Positions 10,543 to 21,900 of a stretch of DNA of 64,000 nucleotides are shown here, piece by piece; positions within the stretch are counted from its first letter, which is position 1, and every line of letters begins with the position of its first letter. Where the stretch lies: NCBI GenBank assembly GCA_021234155.1, contig JAJEKV010000004.1:17979310-18043309 (forward strand), given 5' to 3'. The translations under genes were made by a program, and so were the position numbers. The notes under the pieces were generated by a model that made no database searches, had not been told where the DNA came from, and was given only the letters and a program-made list of their open reading frames with translations. The stretch comes from Isoetes taiwanensis (taxonomy: Eukaryota; Streptophyta; Lycopodiopsida; Isoetales; Isoetaceae).

Positions 10543-11640
10543 TGTTTTATTGGAATATATGATATTTTTGTATGATATTTGTGTCATGTATCGATAATTT
10601 CGGATCTGCAATTGCCTCGCAAATAATGCAATCTGTTATTATCAAACCTAATATTTTCATCTAAATGCAGTTCAATTTTGGTCTCATCTATCTTAGCAAC
10701 TTGCTCTTCATTTTTGCATATTTCAATTCGCATATGAAACGACACACGTGAATTGCAACCTTATGTTATTTATCAAGCCCAAAAAAAAAGATTAAAAAGA
10801 ACAAAAACCCCCTAGAAGACAACAGCGGGTTGGCGTGATTTACGTAATCCCAATTTAATTGGATGATAGTTATAGGGTACGCCCTAACACTAATGTTCCT
10901 AAGCTATCCAAAGAAATAAACAAAGTAGTCCACCTTTTTCTAACATTCATCTTCAAACATTGTGAGACTTAACTGTGCCTATGAGGCTTCTCTAGCTAGT
11001 TCATCTTCAATACACATTTCAGTATGTCAGAGAGGCAGTTATCAAAATACAGGGAATTATATTATAGTCATAATTGCTGCTACTCAGGGGAAAGGAAAGC
11101 CTAAGTTCACTGCTGTTACAAAATGATGGTGGCAAAAATAGATATTCACATGGCTCCACTACTGATTTTACGCATAAATACAATCGCTGGTTCGACAGAA
11201 ATCTGACAAGAGTCTCTAGCTAGTCTTTCCTTGGCTTTGGACCTTTGCTTATTCTGCCTTTCATATTCCTACCCTTTGCAGATGGTCAATCTCATGATTT
11301 TCATGATTCAGTTAGGGATCATGGATAGTATTTTTGTTTGCTCTTGCAGGAAAAAGAGGATCTCAACTACATACAACACTTGACTTCAAGGTTTTTTTCT
11401 CCAAATTAGGAATTGGATATCTCTCTCTTTTATGGGAGCTGACACTACTGATATTCTCTCCTCATATTCGGATGTTATGTTCTAAACTTTCATGGCTACA
11501 TTATTTTCATATTTCTTATTTTGATGCTCACTCCAAATGAGTATCCTGGTTCTAACCATAACCCTGCTATATAGCAGCTTGGTTTATGGCTTGTATGGCT
11601 TTATCTAGTTAATGGAAAAATCTACCCTTACTCTCAAAAA
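10543..11640. other. Intergenic; nothing firm
   Basis: AT-rich sequence downstream of the composite gene. The stretch 11334-11540 is an open but composition-poor frame without splice borders. It ends in an A13 run at 11637-11649 preceded by CTACCCTTACTCTC, which may be the tail of an old retroposed sequence. Confidence 0.45.
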
Positions 11641-11650
11641 AAAAAAAAAG

Positions 11651-11693
11651 CTAGTAAATAGGCGAGCCCACTCCGCACGCCCCTGTTTACTAG
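11651..11693. repeat. Short inverted repeat after an A-run
   Basis: CTAGTAAATAGG and CCTGTTTACTAG form an imperfect stem around a 19-bp GC-rich loop, directly after the A13 run. In copy B (about 57493-57535) the stem is kept with a changed loop. It could be the end of a small mobile element. Confidence 0.5.
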
Positions 11694-12156
11694 TTGGAAT
11701 AGCTAGAAGTGGGTTTGCCTGTTTTACTAGCTAGAACAACCAGAGCAGGGGCAATTGAGCTCTTTAACCGACAACTAAAATTTTCGATATCCAAACATAG
11801 TTTATTAGAACTAGATCTTGAGGATTGCCCACTTATCTCCTTTTCGTTTGGGCGTGATTGAGTTCGATGGTTTGACAAACGGCATTTGGGAATTCATTTG
11901 GGTCTGATGGGGCTGAAAAGACAAATAATAATATGACATTGTTTACAGGTGTGTTCGATTCGATTCATATCGACAGTTGTTGGAGTAGAAATAGTCTCGT
12001 AAAAAATAATCTCGTAAAAATTCTTGCATCGACACAACTGGCGATGGCGGATTTGGGCAATCCTTATCTCCTTCAATATGCGTGGTCGGATTTAAGACTT
12101 CAAGCTCCAGCGATATGACCGTAGCCAGCATCTTTGGGATCTGTTTTTTTCCTGTC

Positions 12157-12163
12157 TATATAA
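12157..12163 (+). promoter_or_regulatory. TATA box for the small secreted ORF, copy A
   Basis: CTATATAAG lies 47 bp before the ATG at 12204 and is followed by a TTCTCTTACTTTG stretch that suits a plant transcription start. The same box is at 57993-57999 in copy B. Confidence 0.55.
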
Positions 12164-12203
12164 GCAGGGCTTCTCTTACTTTGTTTGTTCAGAGATCTTG
12201 GAG

Positions 12204-12338
12204 ATGAATAAGGTGCATTTCTATTCCGTTGCTTTTTGTTCAGTATTAGGTTTTTTCACTCTTCAATTTCCCACAATCAGAGCTCAGCCAACCAGCAAAG
12301 AAGTTTATAAATTGCCAAGCTGCTCTGGTTATGAATAG
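12204..12338 (+). CDS. Small secreted-protein ORF, copy A
   Basis: Forty-four codons. The N-terminus (MNKVHFYSVAFCSVLGFF, then TLQFPTIRA) is a typical signal peptide with a likely cut after Ala-27, followed by QPTSKEVYKLPSCSGYE and TAG. In copy B a different frame is open after the signal peptide and reads KFINCQ .. SKTCQVLARTVP. One of the two copies is therefore frameshifted near 12290-12330. In copy A the downstream sequence stays open past the TAG for 40 more codons. I do not recognise the mature part. A TATA box stands just upstream, so a short secreted or cell-wall peptide gene is plausible. Confidence 0.45.
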   Translation: MNKVHFYSVAFCSVLGFFTLQFPTIRAQPTSKEVYKLPSCSGYE

Positions 12339-12830
12339 CAAGACTTGCCAAGTTCTAGCACGAACAGTACCTTGATGGATGAGAGTTCTATCGGATTCGA
12401 GCATTCAGGATTACAGGCATCATCAAGATGGGCCCATTCAACAAGGGAAAAGATCTATGGGTCGTCTCTTCTCCTGTAGATCTTACAGACCTGGAAGGAT
12501 TTAATTTCTGGCCATTCTAATTCACTGCCTTATTGCTTTCTGGAGCTTGTTATTCTCATTTTTTCATATGCCCAGTTTGTTTTTCCCCAAGAATAGGTTA
12601 GTATGATCGAATTATTTTGGTTTATATGGTCCCCGAGAAAACGAACAAGAGCATTTGATTTGGAAATGTGAAGCTCTACGCTGAATTGGATAGGCTATAG
12701 CATGCAATAAGGATCAGTGTTTTGCATATCTTGCTTCTAATAAGAAACATGGGAGCCGTGCTGCCTCCTGAGCTTTGAGTATTACATGCTAATGGCAATT
12801 GCAACAACTGATCCATGTACGATTTTGGAA

Positions 12831-12890
12831 GGCGAAATTTTTGTGAGCTGAAAATTTCGCCCTGAAATTTTCTGGTCACAAAAATTTGCC
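12831..12890. repeat. 60-bp imperfect palindrome
   Basis: GGCGAAATTTTTGTGAG at the left mirrors TCACAAAAATTTGCC at the right, with inner AAAATTTCGCCC repeats. It abuts the MITE-like element that follows and may belong to a nested or older terminal repeat. Confidence 0.55.
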
Positions 12891-12892
12891 AA

Positions 12893-13112
12893 CGAAAAAA
12901 ACGGCACCCTGAAATTTTGTCTTTTTTTTGCTTTTCCGGCGTTTTTCCGCCGGAAATATTGGCGGCGCCGGTTAGAAGGGGACAGCAGGGGGCGGATGGA
13001 AGCAAGGGACGGAGGCAGGGGCCGACGGATTGAATCGACTCAATCGACTCTGTTTTTCACAGTGAAAAATCCTGCTGTTTGGCCCTATAATTTCAGGGTG
13101 CCGTTTTTTTCG
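12893..13112. mobile_element. Small MITE-like element with about 24-bp TIRs, copy A
   Basis: CGAAAAAAACGGCACCCTGA at the left end and its reverse complement (TCAGGGTGCCGTTTTTTTCG) at 13093-13112 bound about 220 bp of GC-richer DNA without an ORF. Target duplications cannot be defined because both flanks are A/T runs. The copy B counterpart is at 58732-58936. Confidence 0.65.
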
Positions 13113-13344
13113 GATAGGATATGGGTGCGAGATTCTGTTGTGCTCCAGAACTATGATGGCATCCAGAGGTAGTTACTCAAAGGCTTCTTTCCAGTTCTCT
13201 ATCTCCAGGTATTTAATTGAGCTATTCAAATGAACGGATTTCTTTCAACCAAGCATGTGGTGCGGTCTTGCAAAAGCTCTTTTTTACCATTCACTTAAAA
13301 TTTCATATTACATTATCAGCATGTCTCCTCCTTGCGTGCGAAAA

Positions 13345-14000
13345 CCGTGAGGTAGAGCTGATGCAAAAGTAGAAAAATTCATTTTGTTCTAGGTAAAAAT
13401 TGAAAGTGATATTCAATTGTTTCTCTATATTCCATGTTTAGCACCACTATAGTTTCCTGCCTTTGATCCATTGGTAATGCATCTAAAGGATGTATTCTAG
13501 CCTTTAGATTTATATAGCCAATTGCTGCTACATAGGCCGCAAGATACATGCCTATTCATAGACAAGCCATGACAGATATGCATCATGGATAATAGAGCTC
13601 TTCTACGCTTATGAAGACTTTGTTTGGTGTTTTTATGCTCACGCAAGCAAATAACTCACAAATTAGTTTAACCCTTGAGTTAGAGCAGATGCAGCCGTGG
13701 AAAATTTCTTTTTGTTTTAGGTAGAAGTCAATAGGGATATTTAACTATATCTCTATTGTCCATGCTCAAAGACCAAGATAGTCTCCCCGCCTATGCGTAA
13801 CCGCTTGTGTGTTGCCGTGGTACCATTTAGGATGTTGATGCATCGCTAATGCATCTAAAGAATGTATTCCAAATTTTAAATTCATAGAGTCGGGCTTGTT
13901 ATTACACGTGTGCTCTTCTATAAATATGAGGATTTTGTTTGTTTCTCTTCGCCCCTCACAAGCAACCATTGTCAAATTAATTTCACCTTCTTGATCAATC
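13345..14000. repeat. Diverged tandem duplication, about 330-bp unit, copy A
   Basis: Unit 1 (13345-13670) and unit 2 (13678-14000) share the order AGAGC-GATGCA, TTTTTGTTTTAGGTA-like, TCTCTAT..CCATG, TAGT.TCCTGCC-like and ATGCATCTAAAG-ATGTATTC blocks, at roughly 75-80 per cent identity by eye. Copy B has the cleaner sequence (59165-59820), including intact CTGCTGCAAGCAA ends of both units. Confidence 0.75.
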
Positions 14001-14088
14001 CGAGCAGTCAAAGGTCTATATGTGAACAAAGTGTCTTTCTTAAGTGCTATATATTATGATGCCCTTACTTCGATTTCTTCTCTTGCAG

Positions 14089-15443
14089 ATATCATCATAG
14101 TTCACCCATTTACCATCCAAAATGCCCTTGCAGGAGAGGTGAAACCCCTTCTCATGAACAAGACCTTTTCTTTTAGCATAACCATTATATCTTCAGAATT
14201 GTGTTTAAACTTTGCAACTTTCCAATTATTTGTCCTAATACATCAGCAGAACCCATAAAAAAATTGGTAGATCCAATCCTAATCTTCGAACAGGTACTTC
14301 TCCCCATCGCAGAATTGATGCTTGAGCATACTTTTGTCTCTACGATGCATTACATTTGCATTTGCTCGTTCTTCGTTATGCTTGCAACTTAACTATGCAA
14401 GCTGCAGATACATGCCCATAGAAGCTTTATTTCCTTATTTGGTTCTCAGATCCATGTACTAATATTCTTTGTTTTATAGGTGGCCGAATTCTCTTGCTGC
14501 CTTTGACCACATGTTGATTGTTAATTGTCAATTTGTTACGTACTGAGATCTATATATGTGAAGATAGGTAGATTGAGCAAATGCATACAATTTGCTTGTG
14601 CTTGTGTATTCAGCATACCAAAGTGGGCAAATTTGCCAATTGTTGGAATCTTTGTTCTTTGAAAATGAATTTTAATAAGACCTCTTTAATTAATTGCTTC
14701 ATTTCTAGTTTAATGTCAAAGATAGTTTATGCGTAGTGCCAAATACACTATGGCTTTCATGGTGCCTATGCGTAGTGCCAAATACACTGGCTTTCATGGT
14801 GCCCAAGTGCGTTGTATTGGCTATAAAATTGCAAATTTTCTTTAGTACATATTTGCCAGCAGATTTGCATTCAAGTTATTAGGGATTTGTTTGGTTATGC
14901 AAGGTAGAATATGCATACCACCATACATTTCTTAGACACTTGGCCATTGTTATAGTCCCCTTATAAAAGTTTATTAGAGATCCATTTTCTCCTTTTATCA
15001 TAGAAACAACATAAAACCTACTCATTATTTTGTATTGCCTTCCAAAGTGGGCTCCATGGCTCAGATTTGGCCCATGCTCAAATTTTAGCATGCTTGAGCA
15101 TCACAAAGCGCATTATAAAACCGTTTAAAAAGGAAATTTGGCCTTCAACAAAGTTGCATTACTTTATCATTTATGTTGGTAAAATATGAAATAGAACGCA
15201 AATCTTTGTTCTTGCAGTTCTATAGCGTGTTCTCCCTTATCGTTATGGGATGAAATTTTCCTTTGCATTAGTCGTTCTAATGCTCTTCACGACACACGAG
15301 ACTTGCCTGCCCGTATTCTCCTTTGGAGAGTAACTATTTCCAATAATGCTTTTATTGATGGTAGAAAATTTGAGAATGGTTACAAAGTTATTTATCAACA
15401 GAGGATCTGTGAAGCAAAATTCATTCCATTGCTTCTATCTTAA
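14089..15443 (+). CDS. Unrecognised multi-exon gene, 3' exons, copy A
   Basis: Three splice-bounded blocks. Block 14089-14138 (TTCTCTTGCAG acceptor, GAGAG|GTGAAA donor) reads IIIVHPFTIQNALAGE. Block 14247-14293 (CATCAG acceptor, ACAG|GTACTT donor) reads EPIKKLVDPILIFEQ. The terminal block 15218-15443 follows GTTCTTGCAG and reads SIACSPLSLWDEIFLCISRS, NALHDTRDLPARILLWRVTI, then SNNAFIDGRKFENGYKVIYQ and FIPLLLS before TAA. The phases of blocks one and two do not join directly, so at least one exon is missing. Block three has strongly protein-like composition and is disrupted in copy B exactly at CTG/CAG sites. I cannot name the family. The cystatin starts about 350 bp downstream on the same strand. 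Confidence 0.5.
14730..14805. repeat. Two-copy 36-bp tandem repeat
   Basis: GCGTAGTGCCAAATACACTA plus TGGCTTTCATGGTGCC occurs twice. In copy B (60547-60625) both units carry the same CCCAAGTGCGTAGTGCC junction, so copy A has a small deletion. Confidence 0.8.
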
Positions 15444-15745
15444 GTATAATACAATACATCAACAAAGTGCAGATGCATTGATGACATGGAGAGTCATGTT
15501 GATAAATTGTTACTGTAATATGAAATGTCCTTAGATTACTTCTGGTGAAGAGAAATGTTCGCGGCGGCCTTGGCCGCCGCGATAAATTTCTTGTATAATG
15601 TATTTTAAACTATGGTCAATATAGACATTGGTCAAACCGGCAAGTAGAAAACGATGTTGGATAATTCAAATGCCAATTGTCAACGAAAATGATGTGTCTT
15701 GGATATAACCTGTTACGTCCAGCCTACAATTTACATGGCGGTGTG

Positions 15746-15752
15746 TATAAAT
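15746..15752 (+). promoter_or_regulatory. TATA box of the cystatin gene, copy A
   Basis: TATAAAT, 43 bp upstream of the start codon, followed by a CCCTCTTATCGCTCTCATTT pyrimidine-rich leader typical of plant core promoters. Confidence 0.6.
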
Positions 15753-15788
15753 CCCTCTTATCGCTCTCATTTCTTCAAACAGATTAGC

Positions 15789-17017
15789 ATGGCACATTTT
15801 CTGGCGATCATACTTTCTGCAGCGCTCCTGATTTTGACTGCGAATGCTCAAAGCAGGCAAATTTTGGATCCTACCATTTCGAATTACAAGAACCTTGCTC
15901 AATTTGCCATACTACAACACAACAGTTGCGCCAACACAGTAAGTCTTATGTTAGATCCAAAACCCATTAGTTAAAAATCTCTATTTTCGTTCATAATCTA
16001 GAAGCTGGTTTTTGTCGATCATAGCAGACCCCCTTTTTTTTTTCCCCGTCAGGGACCGCCGTATTTAGAGTCTGGGATGTGGTATTTCCGGACTTTTTTT
16101 TTGTATTTCCGGCCACCCGTTATCAACCACTGTAACTTCACAGTTTCAAGCCCAGAATCAACTGTTTTGGGGCATTTTTTGATCAATCCGGCTCTATCTG
16201 GGCTCAAATCGCTTCCTCTCTTCATCAAACTAACATTAAAGAGGCAGACAAAGTGATTAAAAGGGGTTTTGAAGCAGTTCAAGCCGTCCACGGAGCTGCA
16301 AGAACGATCCGACCAAAGATTTCAGCTCCACCGCGCAGTTTCGCGCTTGGTTTTTGGCCAGAAATACCACTTTTTGGCCGGAAATACCACCTTTTTTGGC
16401 CGGAAATACCACGTGGCTGATAACGGATGTCCAGAAATACCACCAAGAAAGTCCGGAAATACCACATCCCGGACTCTAAATACGGACGTCCGACATTTTT
16501 TTGTTTTTGGGTGAAGCTAGACTCTCAAATATGGAGCACTTCTGGCTGCAGAACTTCAAGGAGGGAATTACTGGTTTATAATTCAAGAATCTGGTGGCAC
16601 AGAATATGAGGCAACCATAAGCACAGCATCTGTTCTGCAGTCTTTTAACGAATGGAAATTTGAATGGTACAACACCTCTGGAAAGCCTCTGTATGGAAAT
16701 CCAACAAGTGCTTACTATGAAGATTCTTTTGGCAGATTTGCTATAGACCAGTATAACAACCAAACCAATGTAAGGATTTTTTATTATTTTACTTTCAGAT
16801 TTGCTCCTTTTGTTTTTCATCTTAGTTTTGCTTTGGAATTGAATTACAGGGGAGCTTGAAATTTATTAAGCTGTTCCAAGTAACCTTACGAGAACATACC
16901 ACTGGACTTATTATTCAGGCTAAGAATAATGGTGCTAAGAACCTGTACAGTGCTAGAGTTGTTCAATACCCTTGGGTGGGTCGCAAGAAGAGACTGGAAT
17001 CGTTTGGCAAAATTTAA
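15789..17017 (+). CDS. Secreted two-domain cystatin (phytocystatin-like), copy A
   Basis: Three exons join in phase 0 to give 188 residues: 15789-15938, 16521-16769 and 16850-17017. The borders are ACACA|GTAAGT, GAAGCTAG|ACT, CCAAT|GTAAGG and AATTACAG|GGG. A signal peptide (MAHFLAIILSAALLILTANA) precedes domain 1, whose SNYKNLAQFAILQHN matches the plant-specific LARFAV..HN helix of phytocystatins. Exon 2 continues LKYGALLAAELQGGNYWFII then YEATISTASVLQSFNEWKFE, the strands and second hairpin. A second helix, FGRFAIDQYNNQTN, starts domain 2, completed in exon 3 by GSLKFIKLFQVTLREHTTGL and SARVVQYPWVGRKKRLESF. The inhibitory QxVxG loop is degenerate in domain 1 (ELQGG) and absent in domain 2, though domain 2 keeps the Pro-Trp hairpin. 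It would act in the secretory or apoplastic space as a papain-type protease inhibitor, if still inhibitory. Confidence 0.85.
16052..16491. mobile_element. 440-bp MITE with about 77-bp TIRs in cystatin intron 1, copy A
   Basis: The left end, GGGACCGCCGTATTTAGAGT, and its mirror at 16470-16491 continue for about 77 bp through GGGATGTGGTATTTCCGGAC to CCGTTATCA. The interior has several GGCCGGAAATACCAC repeats (16360-16415) and no ORF. Flanks are homopolymer-rich (T10 at left, T7 at right), which hides the target duplication. The intron splices around it cleanly. Confidence 0.85.
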
Positions 17018-17294
17018 TTTTAATTCAAAAGAACTAAAATATTTATTGTGTATTGCGTATAGCATGAGGCTTTCACTGCTTTATAGTACTTCAGAAGTAG
17101 CTGCTTTTGAATTTACAGGAATTTATGCAGAGAAACGGGCAGTTTTGCGCTACAAATTTAATTTCGTTTCTTAATCTTCAGATTACTTAACTTATTGTGT
17201 CCTCTGCTCAAAGATGAAGCCTAATAAGGGTTACAAAAGCTTTAATCCTTTTGCATTTGCTACAGAACTGGCATAAAAATATACTAGTTATGGT

Positions 17295-17311
17295 GCCCGG
17301 CGTTGCCGGGC
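17295..17311. repeat. Perfect 7-bp-stem GC hairpin, copy A
   Basis: GCCCGGCGTTGCCGGGC stands alone in AT-rich DNA about 280 bp after the cystatin stop. In copy B (about 63092-63110) it reads GCGGCGTTCTTAGGACGC, so it is disrupted there. It may be the core of a small repeat or a 3'-end structure. Confidence 0.6.
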
Positions 17312-17810
17312 ATATGTACAAATATAAGTTAATGCGAAGCATGTGGTTGGATGGAATGCTGATTTTAGAGAGAATGCACAAATTTAGCAACAATATGTAA
17401 AGCCAAAGGGATACCAAATGACATGGATTTTGATTGAATTGTGTTATATATGAATCTGAGAAGGTGAATACATAGCATAATATACAATATTAGAAAAAAT
17501 AAACAATGGATAGCCTTGGATTCCTCTTCAGTCCTTGTCAATATCAATATTTTTTTCTGCCATTCCATCTTATACTATCTTTTCTTGCTATTTTAGAAAG
17601 CTAGGTATGCTCATATAATGCATGAGGTTTGGGCGAGGGTTTAACATCGTCCAAATTGTAGAGGAGATAGACTTTGTGTATGTGGTCTTTGAGATAGGCT
17701 TGATTATGTTATCTTGGATTCACTACCAATTTGAACATGCTCAATTGATGCAGTGCATGTCCCACATCAAATTAAGATATCTCATATAATAGAATGCTTG
17801 TTCAGATATT

Positions 17811-18036
17811 CCTCGTCAAGTATTACTATACATGAGATGTTTAAGATAACCTAATAAATAAGATATGTCATATAATAAAAGTCGCTCAAATATTCCTTGT
17901 TAAGGATTACTATAAATGACATATTTTTAGCTACAAATAGCTTACACAATTGTTTCGCGCCATTCATATATTCCTCATCAAGTATGACTACGCATGATAT
18001 ATTTCTAGCTATGAATAGGTTATCAATTGTTTCGTG
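17811..18036. repeat. Three imperfect tandem units of about 78 bp
   Basis: The block TCA-ATATTCCT-GT-AAG-ATTACTA-A-ATGA-AT followed by TTTCTAGCTA.GAATAG and CAATTGTTTCG-GC occurs at 17811, 17887 and 17966 with increasing length. Copy B has the same at 63600-63836. Confidence 0.7.
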
Positions 18037-18978
18037 CAATATTGTGAGAGAATTTTAAGGAAATGGAGTAATCGGGGCTACACATTCTGCTTTTACAATG
18101 AATAAAACTATCCTATTAATTTGTGCAAAAGTATCACTATATTGAGAGCCTACACTCCCGTGAATGCATGCATTACACTCCAAGCATTTGGATCCCAAAC
18201 CATAGGATGAGCATAGAAGCTACATATGTCAAATCATCATAGACAAATAGAGATTTAAAGTTATACAACCTTAAGACTAATGTACATACTAGAAAATCCA
18301 TAAAACCACCACTATGAAATTGAATTTGTAAATCTCCATTGTATAGGAATCCTTGAACAATGACAATTAAAGAACTTGTACATGAAAAATAAAGTAGATC
18401 TTCAAGTGGGAAGCCCGAGAACCTCCACAACAATGTAGATAACTGAAGCACAAATATAACATAATGCTATTCTAGGAACAAAGTGATCCGAAGTGCAAAA
18501 GGTCATAAGAGTAGAAATAGATCCGATCTAGCAATAGAAATATACAATATTGTCAATATTTTTCTATGCTTTCCTTGCATGAGTAGCAAAGATTGTACAT
18601 GTTAAACCATATTGTACATGTTAAACCATGTTTGGTCAATAGCATGTTTTAAGCATCTATGGCCTAACAATTTAGTATATTCGCAAAGATTAACAAGAGA
18701 TAATGGGATCACAATAGATAATATGTCTAACATCCTAACAAAAAAGCCAACAATAAGAAAGCCCGGCATGCTGCAAAAGATTTCCACATGCCTTGCAATC
18801 ACAAGCGCTTTTGCTATGTGCCCATGTTGAAATATCTATATGACATCCGACTAAGCCCTTCTAACTCAGATACAACTCTACAAAATTTATGAATTTAACT
18901 CATTTTGAAATGTTATTCACAACCAAGTGTCATAAGGATGGCAAATGTGCCGCTATCTAGTAAAGATATGAAGGTTAC

Positions 18979-21900
18979 CTTGTCACAACTTTCTCTGCCC
19001 TAGATAGAGTGCTAAGTATTTTAGTACTATAAGTTCTCGCCAGCCCAGATACCACCCAGATACCACTCATACAAAATTTGAAGACAGATTGACAGAATAA
19101 TTCTTCTTTAGCAAGCTTGCAAAAGAACTCAATGAAGGTCCTTGTTCTGTCAGTCAGATTCAAAGAACTCCAAGCCACTTCAAATCTAAATATACTAATA
19201 CAAATTTTACAGAGTCCCCAAATTATTGAATAGTTCTGAGAACATGCTAGAATGACCTACGGCTTAAAAAGAAGGCCTGTGGAAATAGACTTGTCTGTTA
19301 GACCAAAAATTGTGGATGTCGAAAGCAAATATGCAGAAGCATCAAACCCTGCAAAAACATGGAGGCAATCCAATTAGACATTAACCCTAGTGGACTACAA
19401 CCAGTTTTATTGCTCTAGGCATTCTGATGATACACAAATTGTTGCACCGATTCTATGTTGACCACTCTACAGATGCAAGAAATAGAGAACTCCCATGGAG
19501 GGGCTTCCCTCTTGCTAATTTATATAATATATAAAGATCCACTAAGTTGCAGAGCGAATTACATTTAGAATTGAGATGGCTAAAGTGAGGAATGCCATTT
19601 AAAGGACATATAGTAGCAAAAGTCGAGAAAGATCAAATAGCAAACCTTGTTCTTGTAACCTACTTGTGAGATTTTGCCTCCCATGAAGAATCTTAGCACA
19701 TAGCAGAGTCCCTAAAAAGGCAATTCAATGAAATACATTCTTCTAGCATTTTAAAAAAAAGAATGGAAGACTAAAATGACAACGCATCGCTTAAATCAAA
19801 ATTGCCTAAAGCATGAATCCAAGCCCTAATCTATGCTTGAATCCTATGCAAGAGACTCGACAAACAAATTAGACACAATTTGCCTTTGCCTATGATGCGA
19901 GATGTGGCAACCGTATCTTCTGCTTGTTCTTGTGGGGTATTCGCTTACCAAGATGATGGTGTAAAACTATATCCAAATTCACACCAAGCACATGATAAAT
20001 GCATTCAACAATACACAATGACTTACACTAAATCTAAGATAATGCTTTAATCCAAGCTATGATGCAGGTTTAAAGCATTTAATCCCCGCCAACAATAGAC
20101 TATTAGAAGAAACTTGAAGATCACCTCAGCTGCAAAACCGTTATGCTCTAAAAAAGTCAGCCCATTATGCTCCCATGTTGTCTACAAAATCCAAAATGAC
20201 CTGCTCCCCCGCCCAAAAACAAAGTTATTCTTAGTTCTATACATAACTGCAAGAAATCACCCTGTTGCAACGCAACATTTCAAAATGAAATTGCAAATTA
20301 AGGATGGCATATACAAATACAAATCAATATAGCATCAAAACATAAAAGGAAAGGAAAACCAAGATTGCTCTCCCACTTACTCGAAATATACCGACTAAAC
20401 AATAGAGCACCATAGCCATCATATATATGTATATAAAAGAGCAGCAATTTATGCATGATAGGTTCAAGTCGGCATGCAACATAATCGAAAACCAAGTAAT
20501 GAATGTCATTTACATTCAGCAAAGATATATTTTCCTCCATAAGCACCTGGGAGCTCCAGATATACCATTTATTTATGCCTCGATATGAAGCAAAGATTAT
20601 AACATGTGTAGTCTCAAGCACAAATGCATCTAAAACCTTTAAGATAGAAGAGTACCTTGACTCCATGAAACCAAATAGCTGGTATTAAACAACAGAAATA
20701 GTTTACAGACATTACAGTCAAGGTAGTTGAGCAAACTATCTGTCACCATGTAAGACATGAACCATACATTGTTCCAAAATTGAGAAATACTATCCGCAAT
20801 CAAGCACAAAAACAATATTCTATCCCTTTCAGAATTGTGTCACAATCGATGCTATTCATACCTCCTCAAAAGACGCCGATTTGGTTCGGGGAAGGTATCA
20901 GCAACAGCTAACTTCATAGACATAACACGTGCTTCCTTGCCTTCAAGCCCTACCCAGAAAGATAGTTAGGTAATAGTCTAGAAATAGTATACGAAATTAA
21001 CTACAGATCCTACACAGAAAACCCCCTTACTATGGGCTTCCAAGAGAGTCAGTGGGTAACGGGGTGTGTCGGCACGGGCGATGACGATAACTCTCTCAAA
21101 ACATGCCGCAAAGCTAGCAAATTGTCAAGTGAGACGAAGAAATACTCCCCTGTGAGGATGCCAAGCAAAACCTAGAGAAACAAATAACAACAACGGAGCA
21201 ATACCGAAAATAACCAGTTCGCTAAGCATCTACTTTATTGCTCACCATCTATGCCACCAAAGCAAGAAAGCAACAGCCCGATCCCAGCCTTCCACCACGG
21301 CACAGTAGCATTCCGATGCTGCCAATGTTTCCCAACCGTCCAATATGCCAAGTCACCAAAAAATGCCAATTTCGAAATCATAGTACAACCAAAATGCCCG
21401 ATTTTTGGAGAACTGGAATCTTTTTTCGGTCGCCAAAACCCTCAAAACCTTAGAAAATCAAATTAAAGATAGATAGTAGTTTTAACGTCACGCCACTAGG
21501 CAGCATCCAACTAGACATGTGACCACACACCACACTACATTGCTCGGTTGGGCCCTGCCCCCAACCACCTTACATTGCGTCTGTTGGGATTTGACTCCCA
21601 ACAGCATCGAAAAGGATTCTCGGCGTCTCAACTCGAGACCACATTGCTAAGGAACTAGTGTGTTACCACTAGACCAAACGCCCAGTCGCACTTCCAAAAA
21701 GTTTTAATTAAATTTTCAAAATTTTCTAGTGTTTCTATAAACCACTTAAAGCCCACGTCAAAATCCCACATTCATGTACACATAAATATATGCTTGGATA
21801 GATTCATGTACATCACAATTTGAGGTAGAGTAAATCTGGCCAAGACCTAGGTGGAGAGCATGTAACCTTGCACACAAATAGATCAGCACCGACTTTCTTG

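Larger units (their letters stand above)
1..18198. repeat. Copy A of a large segmental duplication
   Basis: This segment reappears in the same orientation 45.8 kb downstream (offset 45819 at its left end, 45800 at its right end). Long runs such as the 1160-1640 and 14020-14690 intervals are identical or differ only by homopolymer length. Differences are clustered in patches rich in CAG and CTG. The left end is cut by the window, so the true boundary is unknown. It could be a recent tandem duplication of a unit of about 45.8 kb, or two haplotypes or a misjoined contig; near-zero divergence outside the patches keeps the artefact explanation alive. Confidence 0.97.

Noticed and set aside
20298-20666. 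122-codon minus-strand ORF
   Set aside because: Hydrophobic, Ile/Phe/Tyr-rich composition typical of translated AT-rich DNA, no splice borders, and it lies inside the presumed intron of a phase-consistent gene.
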